NCBI GenBank assembly: GCA_900128565.1
Contig: LT635968.1
Coordinates: forward strand, 1-29,767
Reading direction: 5' to 3'
DNA: 29,767 nucleotides
Origin: Stramenopiles sp. TOSAG23-6
Taxonomy: Eukaryota; Sar
The position numbers and the translations under genes are program-made. This document shows positions 22,293-29,690 of the stretch, piece after piece. The notes under the pieces were generated by a model, which saw only the letters and a program-made list of their open reading frames with translations, was not told where the DNA came from and searched no databases. Position 1 is the first letter of the stretch, and each line of letters starts with the position of its first letter.

Positions 22293-23239
22293 ATGTCAGA
22301 ATTTAGTTCAATTGAACAGGCATTAGCTGCTCTTCGCCGCGGCGAATGTATTATTGTTTTAGACGACGATAATCGAGAAAATGAGGGTGATTTGATTATC
22401 CCTGCAGATAATATCACGCCGGAAGTGATTAGTTTTATGTGTCGAACGTGTACTGGAATAATTTGTTGTGCCACAACAGAACAGCGAGTTTCAGAACTAA
22501 ACTTGCCTCTGATGGTTCCAAAGAATACAGAGAAACATGGATGTTCTTTCACAGTATCTGTAGATTATAGACATGGAACTACAACTGGAGTTTCGTCTCA
22601 TGACCGTGCGTTGACGATAAAACAACTTGCACCTGGCTCAGGAAGTGTGAGCAGTGATTTTAATAGACCGGGTCATGTATTTCCACTTCAAGCCCGTGAA
22701 GGCGGTGTATTGCAACGTGCCGGTCACACAGAAGCGTCCGTAGATTTGGCAAAATTATCAGGATACTCTCCTGCAGGCTGCATTTGTGAAATAATGAATC
22801 CAGATGGAACCATGGCTAGACTTCCGGAGTTAAGATTATTTTCGAAAAAACACAGTCTTCATATGATTACCATAGCAGATCTTATGACATATCGACTCAC
22901 TCACGAAAGTTTTTTGAGTTCCAATTTATTGAAAAATAATTCTGTTGTAAAAACACCATTTGGTTTGTTTAATAAAAGTGTTTTCCGATTCACAGTTGAT
23001 GGATCGGAACATCAAGTTCTAACAACAACTAGAAATACTGAACAACTATTCTCAAGAGGGTTAGGGTTATCTGAAAAAATTGGTGTGGTATTTGTTCACG
23101 TGGAAAGTATTGATGACAACTGTTTGTTTGGCACAAGCAATGACAAAGAAAATGACCCTACCTCTCGTTCTAGTCTCTTGCGTGGTATATCTGACGTTGC
23201 TAAATATTCTTCTAAAAGTGTTGGCGTTGTTATTCATAC
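22293..23239 (+). CDS. ribB: 3,4-dihydroxy-2-butanone 4-phosphate synthase with a decayed, truncated GTP cyclohydrolase II-like domain
   Basis: About 315 residues up to the first element. The RibB domain is complete (about 1-205): LDDDNRENEGDLI at 23-35 (acidic metal/substrate loop), TTTGVSSHDR near 96-105, RPGHVFPLQAREGGVL at 125-140, GHTEASVDLAKL. It converts ribulose 5-phosphate to the four-carbon precursor of riboflavin. A second domain begins at about 215 (TPFGLFNKSVFRF) and resembles RibA but has lost the zinc cysteines: HSECLTGD is replaced by HVESIDDN, and the CDC pair is gone. It stops after about 95 residues (GVVIHT), less than half a normal RibA domain, at an introner element. The next exon is PAN2, not RibA. 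The DHBP synthase should work; a cyclohydrolase role is unlikely. The real 3' end of this gene may be missing. Confidence 0.88.
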
Positions 23240-23338
23240 GTTTTCATCATTCATTTCAATTATTTTTTTTTGTTTTTTGTAATGAAATTTTGTACCTAAC
23301 GATTTAATTTTTTTTTTTGCGTCATTTTCACAATATAT
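23240..23338 (+). mobile_element. Introner-like intron at the RibB-to-PAN2 join
   Basis: ATACGTTTTC at the 5' side, TTTTGTACCTAACG core, and an unusual 3' arm (TTGCGTCATTTTCACAATATAT). Taking GTTTTC as the start gives an in-frame join (cat ac | g cgt); taking ATACG, as required in the copy at 26642, gives a frameshift and stop. The genes on the two sides are unrelated. Confidence 0.75.
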
Positions 23339-26300
23339 GCGTGTTGGTTCTGCTGTTGCAACTTTACAAAATCATTCTGGAAGAGTCAATATGGTAGCTA
23401 GTGAATTCAATACTCTTGTGACATGTGGTTCTTCATTACTTGCCGAACGAACGTCACAACAAATTTGGATAAATGAAAATGTATGTTTTATATGAATTTC
23501 TAATTTAAATTTTTTTTTCATACGAAATTTTGTACCTAACAAATTTAAGTTTTTTTTTTTGAAATATTTTTTCACAATATATGGAAAGGAAGAAGTTAAA
23601 AAAAGACGTTTAGGACCGGACCCAATGATGAATGTGTATGATGTGCGAAGAATTCCACCGACTCTTCAAAAACCAGTAAATTTTAATACCATGGGCATGC
23701 CCTCTAATTTACGTGTGAAACCGTGTGTGCTGGAATTTCTTCCAGGGCATAGACTTCAATTAGTGGCTGCTTCAATATCTGGCATTGTACGTACTTTTGA
23801 TTTAAGTGGTCATTCATTTTCTCCTGGGGCCGATTCACAACTTGCAATGGCTCCAGGCGCACATGTTTCTAGTATTAGTGTATCAAGTTCTGGTAATGTT
23901 ATTGCTTTGGGAGATACTGCTGGTGTTGTGCATTTATGTACAACTACTCCAGAAGATTCTCAAAAACGACGAACAGATGGTAGTGTTTGTATACCAAGCT
24001 TAAATCCTACTGTATGGAGAGTTGATGATCCTCCTCCAATGTGTAGAAAACCGTTGTTATCTATTGATCCATCCGATTGTGCACCAGCTGGGAAATATGC
24101 AATGTTACCTCAATTAGGAGAGAGGATGCGTATCAAAGAAAATCCTCCTCTATTACTCTCTACGCCTTTACGATGGATGGAAAATCAAAGCATGTATGTT
24201 TCCAAAATTGAATGTTTGTACCTACATTTTTTTTTTTACGATTTCAAAAACAAATTGTACCAAACAAATTTCTTTTTTACTAAAAAAAATTTTTTTTTTT
24301 TTTCAAAAACAAATTGTACCTAACAAATTGTTTTTTTACTAAAAAAAAATATTATTTCACGATACATTCAACAGCAACCTGCTCGAGTTATTTCAAAGGC
24401 CGTATTATCTGCTGTCCTTAAAAGTCAACCTGGCGACTATATTAGTTTTGTTTCAAATCAAACATTTGGTTTCAAAAAGGGAACTTTGTTGTTTGGAAAT
24501 ACAGATGTAATCACAGTATCTGACCCCCGTGGTGTAACAAGTACGGAAGATGATGGTGATACTGATGACGTCGATGCAGATTTGCCTCGTGTTGAGTTGC
24601 CTGAAAATTATAAACCTGTTGTTATCGATATGAGAGCTTTGAGGTTTGGATTAGATACTTTTGATTTCGGTTCGTTTAATGGAACGAAATTTGCTGGACT
24701 TGAAAATGGTTTCTCGAATGATTATGTTTGTTCCGAGTTACAAATGTTATATCATATATCACCTATTCGGTCTTTGTTATTAAATCATCTTTGCGCTGAT
24801 CCTACCTGTATTTCATGTGAAACGGCGTTTTTATTTGATATGTTACTTCAGGCTCAAGGTGTATGTTTTATATGAATTTCTAATTTTATTTTTTTTTCAT
24901 ACGAAATTTCGTACCTAACGATTTTTTTTTGAAATATTTGAAATATTTTTTCACAATACGTGGCCCTCCAAAATCGAAAAGTTGCCAACCGACGAATTTT
25001 CTCCGCGCATTACGATTGGTCCCAGAAGCCGCAGCTCTTGGTCTATTGGAAACAAAGGGTAGTCCTTCACGTTTACCTCTTGGAATGCGAATTGAGGCTT
25101 TACATGAATTCTTACTCGAAAAATTTGTGAAGGAATGTGGTGATAACTCAAGAGTTCAAGATTTAATGGGAATCAAATTAAGATCTTTTTGTCAATGTTC
25201 TGAAGGTCACGGTAGTTCCCGTGATACTATTGCGTTAAACACACGACTTCAATATCCAAAATTACCATTGAAGTCAAATATCCCAAGTTTTAAGGATATT
25301 TTGAAACGTTCTTTGGTGAGAAAATTAAAGCAACCTAGAGCATGGTGTAATATATGTAAAAAGTATTCTGCAACGAAGCAAAATATTTGGCCATATTCTT
25401 TACCTGTATTTCTTAGTTTTACTGCGAATGTTAATGTTGGTGAAAAAGCTCGTAGGTTCTCTACCGATACCAAAGATGTTTTACCTGCTGAAAAGTTTTG
25501 GAGCGAGGGAGGTAAAGAATGGTTACCTTCATATATAGCTGTATCTGTCGATGCAGAGGATTCATTTTCTGCCAAAACAAAATGCGATGCTGTTAATTCT
25601 CATGCATCTGAAAACGTACTCATTGCTGAAGGATCATCCTTACAAGAAATCGTTGCATCGCTTGACGAGTTGGATGGACGTGGTAAACCTCCTTTTGTTT
25701 TCGCAAAGCCTAAAGCCGTGTATTTTTTACATACTGAATGTTCAAATGTTTTTTTTGTGTGTTGCATCCAACTGATTCAAATTTTGTAACATTTCTAACA
25801 ATTTTTTATAAACCAAAAAAAAATATTTTTTCACAATACATCGATCTGCTACGTACTCCTGTCAAGGGTAATATCTCTACTGGTAATTTTCCTAAAACGC
25901 CTATTAGTACAAATGACCAGAATAATTCGTGTCAGAGCAGCTGTAATAAAAATGACCAGAATAATTCGTGTCAGAGCAGCTGTAATAATTCTCGTCGTAT
26001 TTATCAGTTACAATCTGTGATATCTCATGTGAATCCTTGTCCTGGGTCTACAAGCACAAGTAGTGGGCATCTGATACTGCATACTCTTTCTAATGATAGA
26101 TGGTTGTTATTTAATGATTTTAAAATTATTGAAGAACCTTTATCAAAAGTTATTGACTTCACTTCACCATGGCGCACAGCATCTGTGGTTGTATACAAAG
26201 CAGTATCAGATGTTGATTCCGAAATGGCTACTGTATGGAAGCAGAGTAAACAAAATATGGTTGCCGCATCTATTTCACCTATCAAGCCACAATTATTTGG

Positions 26301-26438
26301 CGATAAAGATGGTCCTCTTATGGGTGAATATTCACCGACAACGTATCATAAGTCATTACGTCGTAAAGATAGTGGAGCAATGAATACTCCAATTGGAAAA
26401 TTAGCCTTAAGTTTCTTATCTAATCCTGAAATGGACAT
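23339..26438 (+). CDS. PAN2: PAN2-like poly(A) nuclease subunit, central part only (end of WD40, linker, UCH-like domain)
   Basis: Five exons (23339-23480, 23583-24193, 24368-24860, 24962-25719, 25842-26438) keep one frame for about 867 residues. They cover the last WD40 blades (LVTCGSS, DPMMNVYDVRRIP, GNVIALGDTAGVVHL), the PAN3-binding type linker, and the catalytically inert ubiquitin-hydrolase-like domain (FAGLENGFSNDYVCSELQML, LCADPTCISCETAFLF, NFLRALRLVPEAAALGL, RAWCNICKKYS, RWLLFNDFKI). PAN2-PAN3 shortens mRNA poly(A) tails in the cytoplasm. About 230 N-terminal residues (first blades) and the whole C-terminal DEDD exonuclease are absent: exon 5 runs through an element into ILVBL. As shown this cannot be an active deadenylase. 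Either the contig is chimeric here or the gene has been shuffled. Confidence 0.85.
23481..23582 (+). mobile_element. Introner-like intron (PAN2 1/2)
   Basis: GTATGTTTTATATG, CATACGAAATTTTGTACC, CTAACAAATTTAAG, end TTCACAATATAT. It joins gaa aat | gga aag in frame within the last WD40 blades. AT is repeated at both ends. Confidence 0.9.
24194..24367 (+). mobile_element. Introner-like intron with duplicated core (PAN2 2/3)
   Basis: 174 bp. The segment TTTCAAAAACAAATTGTACC occurs twice, 59 bp apart (24242 and 24301), followed by AAAC in the first and TAAC in the second, so only the second keeps the CTAAC box. It ends TTCACGATACAT and joins agc at | t caa in frame. Confidence 0.88.
24861..24961 (+). 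mobile_element. Introner-like intron flanked by GT repeats (PAN2 3/4)
   Basis: GTATGTTTTATATG, perfect palindrome TACGAAATTTCGTA at 24900-24913, CTAACG, end TTCACAATACGT. The flanking repeat is GT, not AT, so this is a GT-GT or GT-AC intron. It joins caa ggt | ggc cct in frame in the UCH-like domain. Confidence 0.9.
25720..25841 (+). mobile_element. Introner-like intron, diverged core (PAN2 4/5)
   Basis: It starts GTATTTTTTACATAC, has TTTTGTAACATTTCTAACAA in place of the usual core, and ends TTCACAATACAT. It joins gt | c gat in frame. Confidence 0.8.
25912..25989 (+). repeat. 39 bp in-frame tandem duplication in PAN2 exon 5
   Basis: The 12-residue unit NDQNNSCQSSCN is encoded twice with a one-codon spacer (period 39 bp) and identical DNA. 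It lies in a variable insert of the UCH-like domain. Confidence 0.93.
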
Positions 26439-26547
26439 GTATGTTTTATTTTTTTTTTTAAACAAAAAAATCGATTTTTTTTTCATACGAAATTTCGTAC
26501 CTAACGATTTTTTTAGATTTTTTTTTAAATATTTTTCCAAAATTTAT
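26439..26547 (+). mobile_element. Introner-like intron at the PAN2-to-ILVBL join
   Basis: GTATGTTTTATTTT, palindrome TACGAAATTTCGTA at 26486-26499, CTAACG, end CCAAAATTTAT. It joins gac at | t ctt gca in frame; the TTGCAG just after (26550-26555) is coding for LAG of the conserved LAGTVCDFR, not a 3' splice site. The genes on the two sides are unrelated. Confidence 0.82.
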
Positions 26548-28530
26548 TCTTGCAGGTACAGTCTGTGACTTTCGTATGAATTATGGTCGGTGTCTCAAAA
26601 GGAAATCACGAATTATTTCAGTAAATCGTTCAAAAGTTGATATACGTTTTATTATATTTTTTTTTAAATTTGAATTTTTTGTATGAATTTATTTTTTTCA
26701 AAAAATTTTGTACCTAACAAATTTTCAAAATTTTTTTTCAAATATTTTTCCAAAATACATTTAACTTTGAATTCTGATATGTTCTGGAAGCCTACTATAA
26801 CATCTCAATCTGATCCAGCCATGCATGTTTTTTTTTTTTCAAATTTGAATTTTTTTTTTATAGAAAATTTTGTACCTAACAAATTAAAAATTATTTTTTG
26901 AAATATTTTTTCACAATACATGTTTTTTATTTCTCTTGCCAAAATTCTTTGTGATTCTCAAGACAAACTTTCTACGATATGGGGTGTACGTTTTAATTTT
27001 TTTTTTGTAATTTTTTTTTCGTACGATATTTCGTACCTAACGATTTTTTACGTTTTAATTTTTTTTTTTGTAATTTTTTTTTCGTACGATATGTCGTACC
27101 TAACGATTTTTTTTTTTTTTGTAAAATTCGTGTTTTTTCACAATACATGTAAGTATACCTCCATCGAATCATCAAACTTCGATACAACATCCAAAAACAG
27201 AACACGCTGAGAGGAGATCAAAATGGGCTCAACAATTAAAGCAATCACAAAGAGAAAGAACGTTTTCACATTATGAATTTTTTACCTAAATTTTTTTTTT
27301 TTGGTTTCATACGAAATTTTGTACCTAACAAATTTCGAATTTAATTTTTTTTACAATATATGTGAAGCAAAGACTCGAAAAAAGGCGAATGAAATATCTA
27401 TCGGTCGTGGAAGTGCTAAAGGAGAAAGTCTCATCAATCCACTTGATTTATGTATGTTTTATTTTTTTTTGTACGAAATTTTGTACCTAACAATTTTTTT
27501 TAGAGTTTTTTATGTATGTTTTTTTTTTTTTTTAAAATTTGAAATTGAATTTTTTTTTTTTTTTTTTTATACAAATTTTGTACCTAACAAATTTAAGTTT
27601 TTTTTTTGAAATTTTTTTTTCAAAATACATGTTATCATTTAGATGCTTTATTACCTGACAATAGTATTCTTGTTGCAGATGGTGGTGATTTTGTCGGTTG
27701 TGCAGCGAATACAATGAGCCCTCGTGGTCCTCTCCGATGGCTTGATCCTGGTGCATTTGGGACTCTTGGCGTTGGTGGTGGTTTTGCACTAGCTGCAAAA
27801 TTATGTAAACCAGACGCTGAAGTATGGATTATGTATGTTTTATTTTTTTTTTCGGTAAAAAAAAAAATCGATTTTTTTTTTTTTTTCGTACGAAATTTTG
27901 TACCTAACAAATTTTTCTAAAATTTTTTTTGAAATATTTTTCCAAAATACATATGGGGAGATGGAAGTTCTGGCTATTCATTGGCCGAGTATGACACCTA
28001 CAAACGTCATAAAACACCCATTGGAGGTCTTATCGGAAATGATGCTTGTTGGATGTTTTATTTTTTTTGAATTTTTTTTAACTACATTTTTTTTTTTTTG
28101 AAAATTTTGTAGCTAACAATTTTTTTTTTTTTTTTTGAAATATTTTTCCAAAATACATGGACTCAAATTGAACGTGAACAAATACCAATACTAGATAGTG
28201 ACGTGGCATGTCCTCTTGACTATTGTGCGTACGAAAACGTTGCTAAAGGGTATGGTGGTAATGGTATTGAATGTCGAAAACCAGATGAGAAGGAAATACG
28301 TCAAGTGATCAGTTTGTATGTTTTAATTTTTTTTTTCAATTTTTTTGTCTAAATTTTTTTTTTGTAGTAAATTTTGTACCTAACAATTTTTTTTTTTTTT
28401 GGTAAAAAAATTTTTTTGAAATATTTTTCCAAAATACATGGCACAAAAGAAAATGGCATCAGGCGAACCAATGGTAGTGAATGCCTGGATTGGGAAAACA
28501 AATTTTAGAGAAGGTTCGATTTCTGTATAG
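26548..28530 (+). CDS. ILVBL: ILVBL/HACL2-like thiamine-diphosphate enzyme, C-terminal half in nine exons
   Basis: Nine exons (26548-26641, 26761-26822, 26922-26985, 27149-27272, 27362-27451, 27631-27832, 27953-28050, 28159-28315, 28440-28530) give 326 residues and a TAG stop. The start of the segment, [15 protein letters not shown], lies in the central domain of acetolactate-synthase-like proteins. Then [45 protein letters not shown], and the TPP motif GDG...GND ([10 protein letters not shown] to GLIGNDACW) with [12 protein letters not shown] after it. Homologues (2-hydroxyacyl-CoA lyase 2 in animals) cleave 2-hydroxy fatty acyl-CoA using TPP and Mg. The first ~340 residues, with the catalytic Glu domain, are missing; the frame continues upstream into PAN2. 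Nine exons in under 2 kb, as short as 62 bp, make this the most heavily invaded gene here. Confidence 0.9.
26642..26760 (+). mobile_element. Introner-like intron starting AT (ILVBL 1/2)
   Basis: It starts ATACGTTTTATT and ends TTTTTCCAAAATACAT. Homology (NRSKVD then LTLNSDMFW) places the join at gat | tta act. Starting at the nearest GT instead shifts the frame into a stop, so the 5' dinucleotide is AT. Confidence 0.85.
26823..26921 (+). mobile_element. Introner-like intron starting GC (ILVBL 2/3)
   Basis: It starts GCATGTTTTT, has TTTTGTACCTAACAA, and ends TTCACAATACAT. It joins gcc at | g ttt ttt in frame. The 5' dinucleotide is GC at the place where most copies have GT. Confidence 0.82.
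26986..27148 (+). mobile_element. Introner-like intron with internal 62 bp tandem duplication (ILVBL 3/4)
   Basis: A 62 bp unit (26988-27049, 27050-27111), including the palindrome and CTAACG box, is present twice with one core difference (ATTTCGTACC versus ATGTCGTACC). It ends TTCACAATACAT and joins ggt | gta agt in frame. Confidence 0.9.
27273..27361 (+). mobile_element. Introner-like intron, degraded 5' end (ILVBL 4/5)
   Basis: The 5' end is ATGAATTTTTTACC rather than GTATGTTTT; the core CATACGAAATTTTGTACC and CTAACAAATTTCG are intact; the end is TTTACAATATAT. An in-frame join is cat t | gt gaa; another in-frame placement a few bases away is possible. Confidence 0.75.
27452..27630 (+). 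mobile_element. Double introner-like intron (ILVBL 5/6)
   Basis: 179 bp holding two starts (GTATGTTTT at 27452 and GTATGTTTTTT at 27514) and two TTTTGTACCTAACAA boxes, but only one 3' end (TTCAAAATACAT). It looks like a second element inserted into or recombined with the first, whose 3' arm is lost. It joins gat tta t | gt tat in frame. Confidence 0.87.
27833..27952 (+). mobile_element. Introner-like intron (ILVBL 6/7)
   Basis: GTATGTTTTATTTT, TTTCGTACGAAATTTTGTACC, CTAACAA, end TTTTTCCAAAATACAT. It joins tgg att at | a tgg gga, giving the expected single residue between W-I and WGDG of the TPP motif. Confidence 0.92.
28051..28158 (+). mobile_element. Introner-like intron starting GG (ILVBL 7/8)
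   Basis: It starts GGATGTTTTATTT and ends TTTTTCCAAAATACAT; the core is TTTTGTAGCTAACAA. The conserved GNDACW-TQIER requires tgt t | gg act. Excision from the GT in ATGTTTT gives a frameshift and an early stop. The intron begins GG, or is shifted within the GG repeat found at both ends. Confidence 0.88.
28316..28439 (+). mobile_element. Introner-like intron (ILVBL 8/9)
   Basis: GTATGTTTTAATTT, TTTTGTACCTAACAA, GAAATATTTTTCCAAAATACAT. It joins agt tt | g gca caa in frame. Its 5' half closely resembles the intron at 6932 (shared TTTTTTGTCTAAATTTTTTT), so the two are probably recent relatives. Confidence 0.9.
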
Positions 28531-28787
28531 ATCTTGAAAAATGTATGAAATGTACTTTCATGAAATATTGATTCCAAATGAAATTTTTTTAAAAAAAATC
28601 AACAAAAATCTTTAATTTTTATATTGTAGAGAGTATCATGAAAAATAAAAAATTGTGCTCTAGTCACACTTGTCACTTGATGACTTTTTCGTTTTATAGT
28701 AGATTTTTTTCTTTTTTGTACGAAATTTTCTTTTTGAAATTTTTTTTTTTGAAAATTTTTTTTTTGAAAAATTTCTTTCTGTTTTTT
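28531..28787. other. Convergent intergenic region with a possible introner relic
   Basis: This region lies between the TAG of ILVBL and the stop of the lipid-kinase gene. Around 28716-28775 it holds TTTTGTACGAAATTTTC followed by repeated GAAATTTTTTTT tracts, resembling the right half of an element without the CTAAC box or end. No gene seen. Confidence 0.45.
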
Positions 28788-29690
28788 CTATCCAAGACTA
28801 AATACTCTGGCAATTCCATTATGAGTCTCAACTTGACATCTTCCATACGGCACATGTTCACCATCTAACGAGATATAACCAGTTTTATTTTGATCCAGAG
28901 GCTCTAATCGAAATGCGTCACATTCCAATGTAGTATGAAAAAATATTTCAAAACAAAAAACAAAAAATTGTTAGGTATACAATTTTGTATACAAAAAAAA
29001 AAAAAAAAAAAAAATTGGGTTAGGGTTAGGGTTATGGTTCAAAAAATAAAATGTACACAAAATTACACCTGGGAAATTTATATGTGTTCCTTCTTCTAAA
29101 GGTCCTGCAAACATTCTAAGCATGCTACATCTAGAAATCTTTTGAGCAATGAGAATTTTCCATTTTCCACCAGATAGCTTTGTACCAGGACATTGATGCA
29201 TGTATTGTTTGAAAAATATTTTTTTTTTTTTGTGTATAAAAATTTGTTAGGTACGAAATTTCGTACGAAATGTTTTGAAAAAAAAAAAAAAAAAAAAAAT
29301 TCAAAATTGAAATTGAAAAAAAATAAATAAATTCGAAATTGAAAAAAAAAAACATACATGTCATATGCTGCATGTGAAGTATTTGTTGCCCAAAATAGTT
29401 GAAATTTCCCCTCAATCATCTTCCATGTTTCTCCTTTGGATTTTTTTTGTAAAAGATTTTGGTGAAGTGATGGAAGAGTATATATTGTGGAACAATAAAT
29501 TCGAAATTGAAAAAAAACCCGTTAGGTACAAACTTTCGTACGAAAAAAAAAAATCGATTTTTTTTGTAAAAAAAAAAAAATAAAACATACATGAATAAGT
29601 GTGCCAGTAGGGTTAGTGGTAGACTTTGAATCACTGGGTACCCGGTAAAACAATCGACCTTCATATATCCGAAGATTTAAAATTCGAAGT
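28788..29690 (-). CDS. Sphingosine-kinase-like lipid kinase (DAGK family), C-terminal exons
   Basis: Four exons (29690-29591, 29479-29358, 29199-29069, 28927-28788) join in one frame for about 164 codons and end in TAG. Recognisable pieces in order: LRIYEGRLFYRVPSDSK, GKFQLFWATNTSHAAYDM, CPGTKLSGGKWKIL, SRCSMLRMFAGPLEEGTH, CDAFRLEPL and ISLDGEHVPYG. This is the C-terminal half of sphingosine/long-chain-base kinases, where AFRLEP and DGE are conserved near the end. The family phosphorylates a lipid hydroxyl with ATP, usually at membranes. The nucleotide-binding half with the GGDG motif lies beyond the right edge. Ceramide or diacylglycerol kinase specificity cannot be excluded. Confidence 0.85.
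28928..29068 (-). mobile_element. Introner-like intron containing telomere-type repeats (lipid kinase)
   Basis: On the - strand it starts GTGTAATTTTG, and has TACAAAATTGTATACCTAACAA as core and TTTTTTCATACTACAT as end. Between start and core sits a short array of CCCTAA repeats (TTAGGG on the + strand, 29015-29037) next to a long T run. It joins cca g | tg gaa in frame. Confidence 0.85.
29015..29039 (+). repeat. Interstitial telomere-like TTAGGG repeats
   Basis: TTGGG-TTAGGG-TTAGGG-TTATGG inside an intron. TTAGGG is the telomere unit of many eukaryotes; here it is internal and short, so not a chromosome end. Confidence 0.85.
29200..29357 (-). mobile_element. Introner-like intron (lipid kinase)
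   Basis: On the - strand: GTATGTTTTTTT, long T/A-rich arm, perfect 16 bp palindrome GTACGAAATTTCGTAC (29251-29266), CTAACAA, end TTCAAACAATACAT. It joins gac at | g cat caa in frame. Confidence 0.9.
29480..29590 (-). mobile_element. Introner-like intron (lipid kinase)
   Basis: On the - strand: GTATGTTTTATTT, CGTACGAAAGTTTGTACC, CTAACGGG, end TGTTCCACAATATAT. It joins att cat | act ctt in frame; AT is repeated at both ends. Confidence 0.9.

Noticed and set aside
26548-26556. TTGCAG as a canonical 3' splice site of the PAN2/ILVBL intron
   Set aside because: It encodes the LAG of the family-conserved LAGTVCDFR, and splicing there breaks the reading frame.
27898-28101. A separate 67-residue + strand frame across the ILVBL exon
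   Set aside because: It reads the TPP-motif exon in the wrong frame; the correct frame gives [10 protein letters not shown] and GLIGNDACW.
29015-29039. A chromosome end or telomere at the TTAGGG repeats
   Set aside because: The array is only a few units long, lies inside an intron and is followed by coding exons on both sides.
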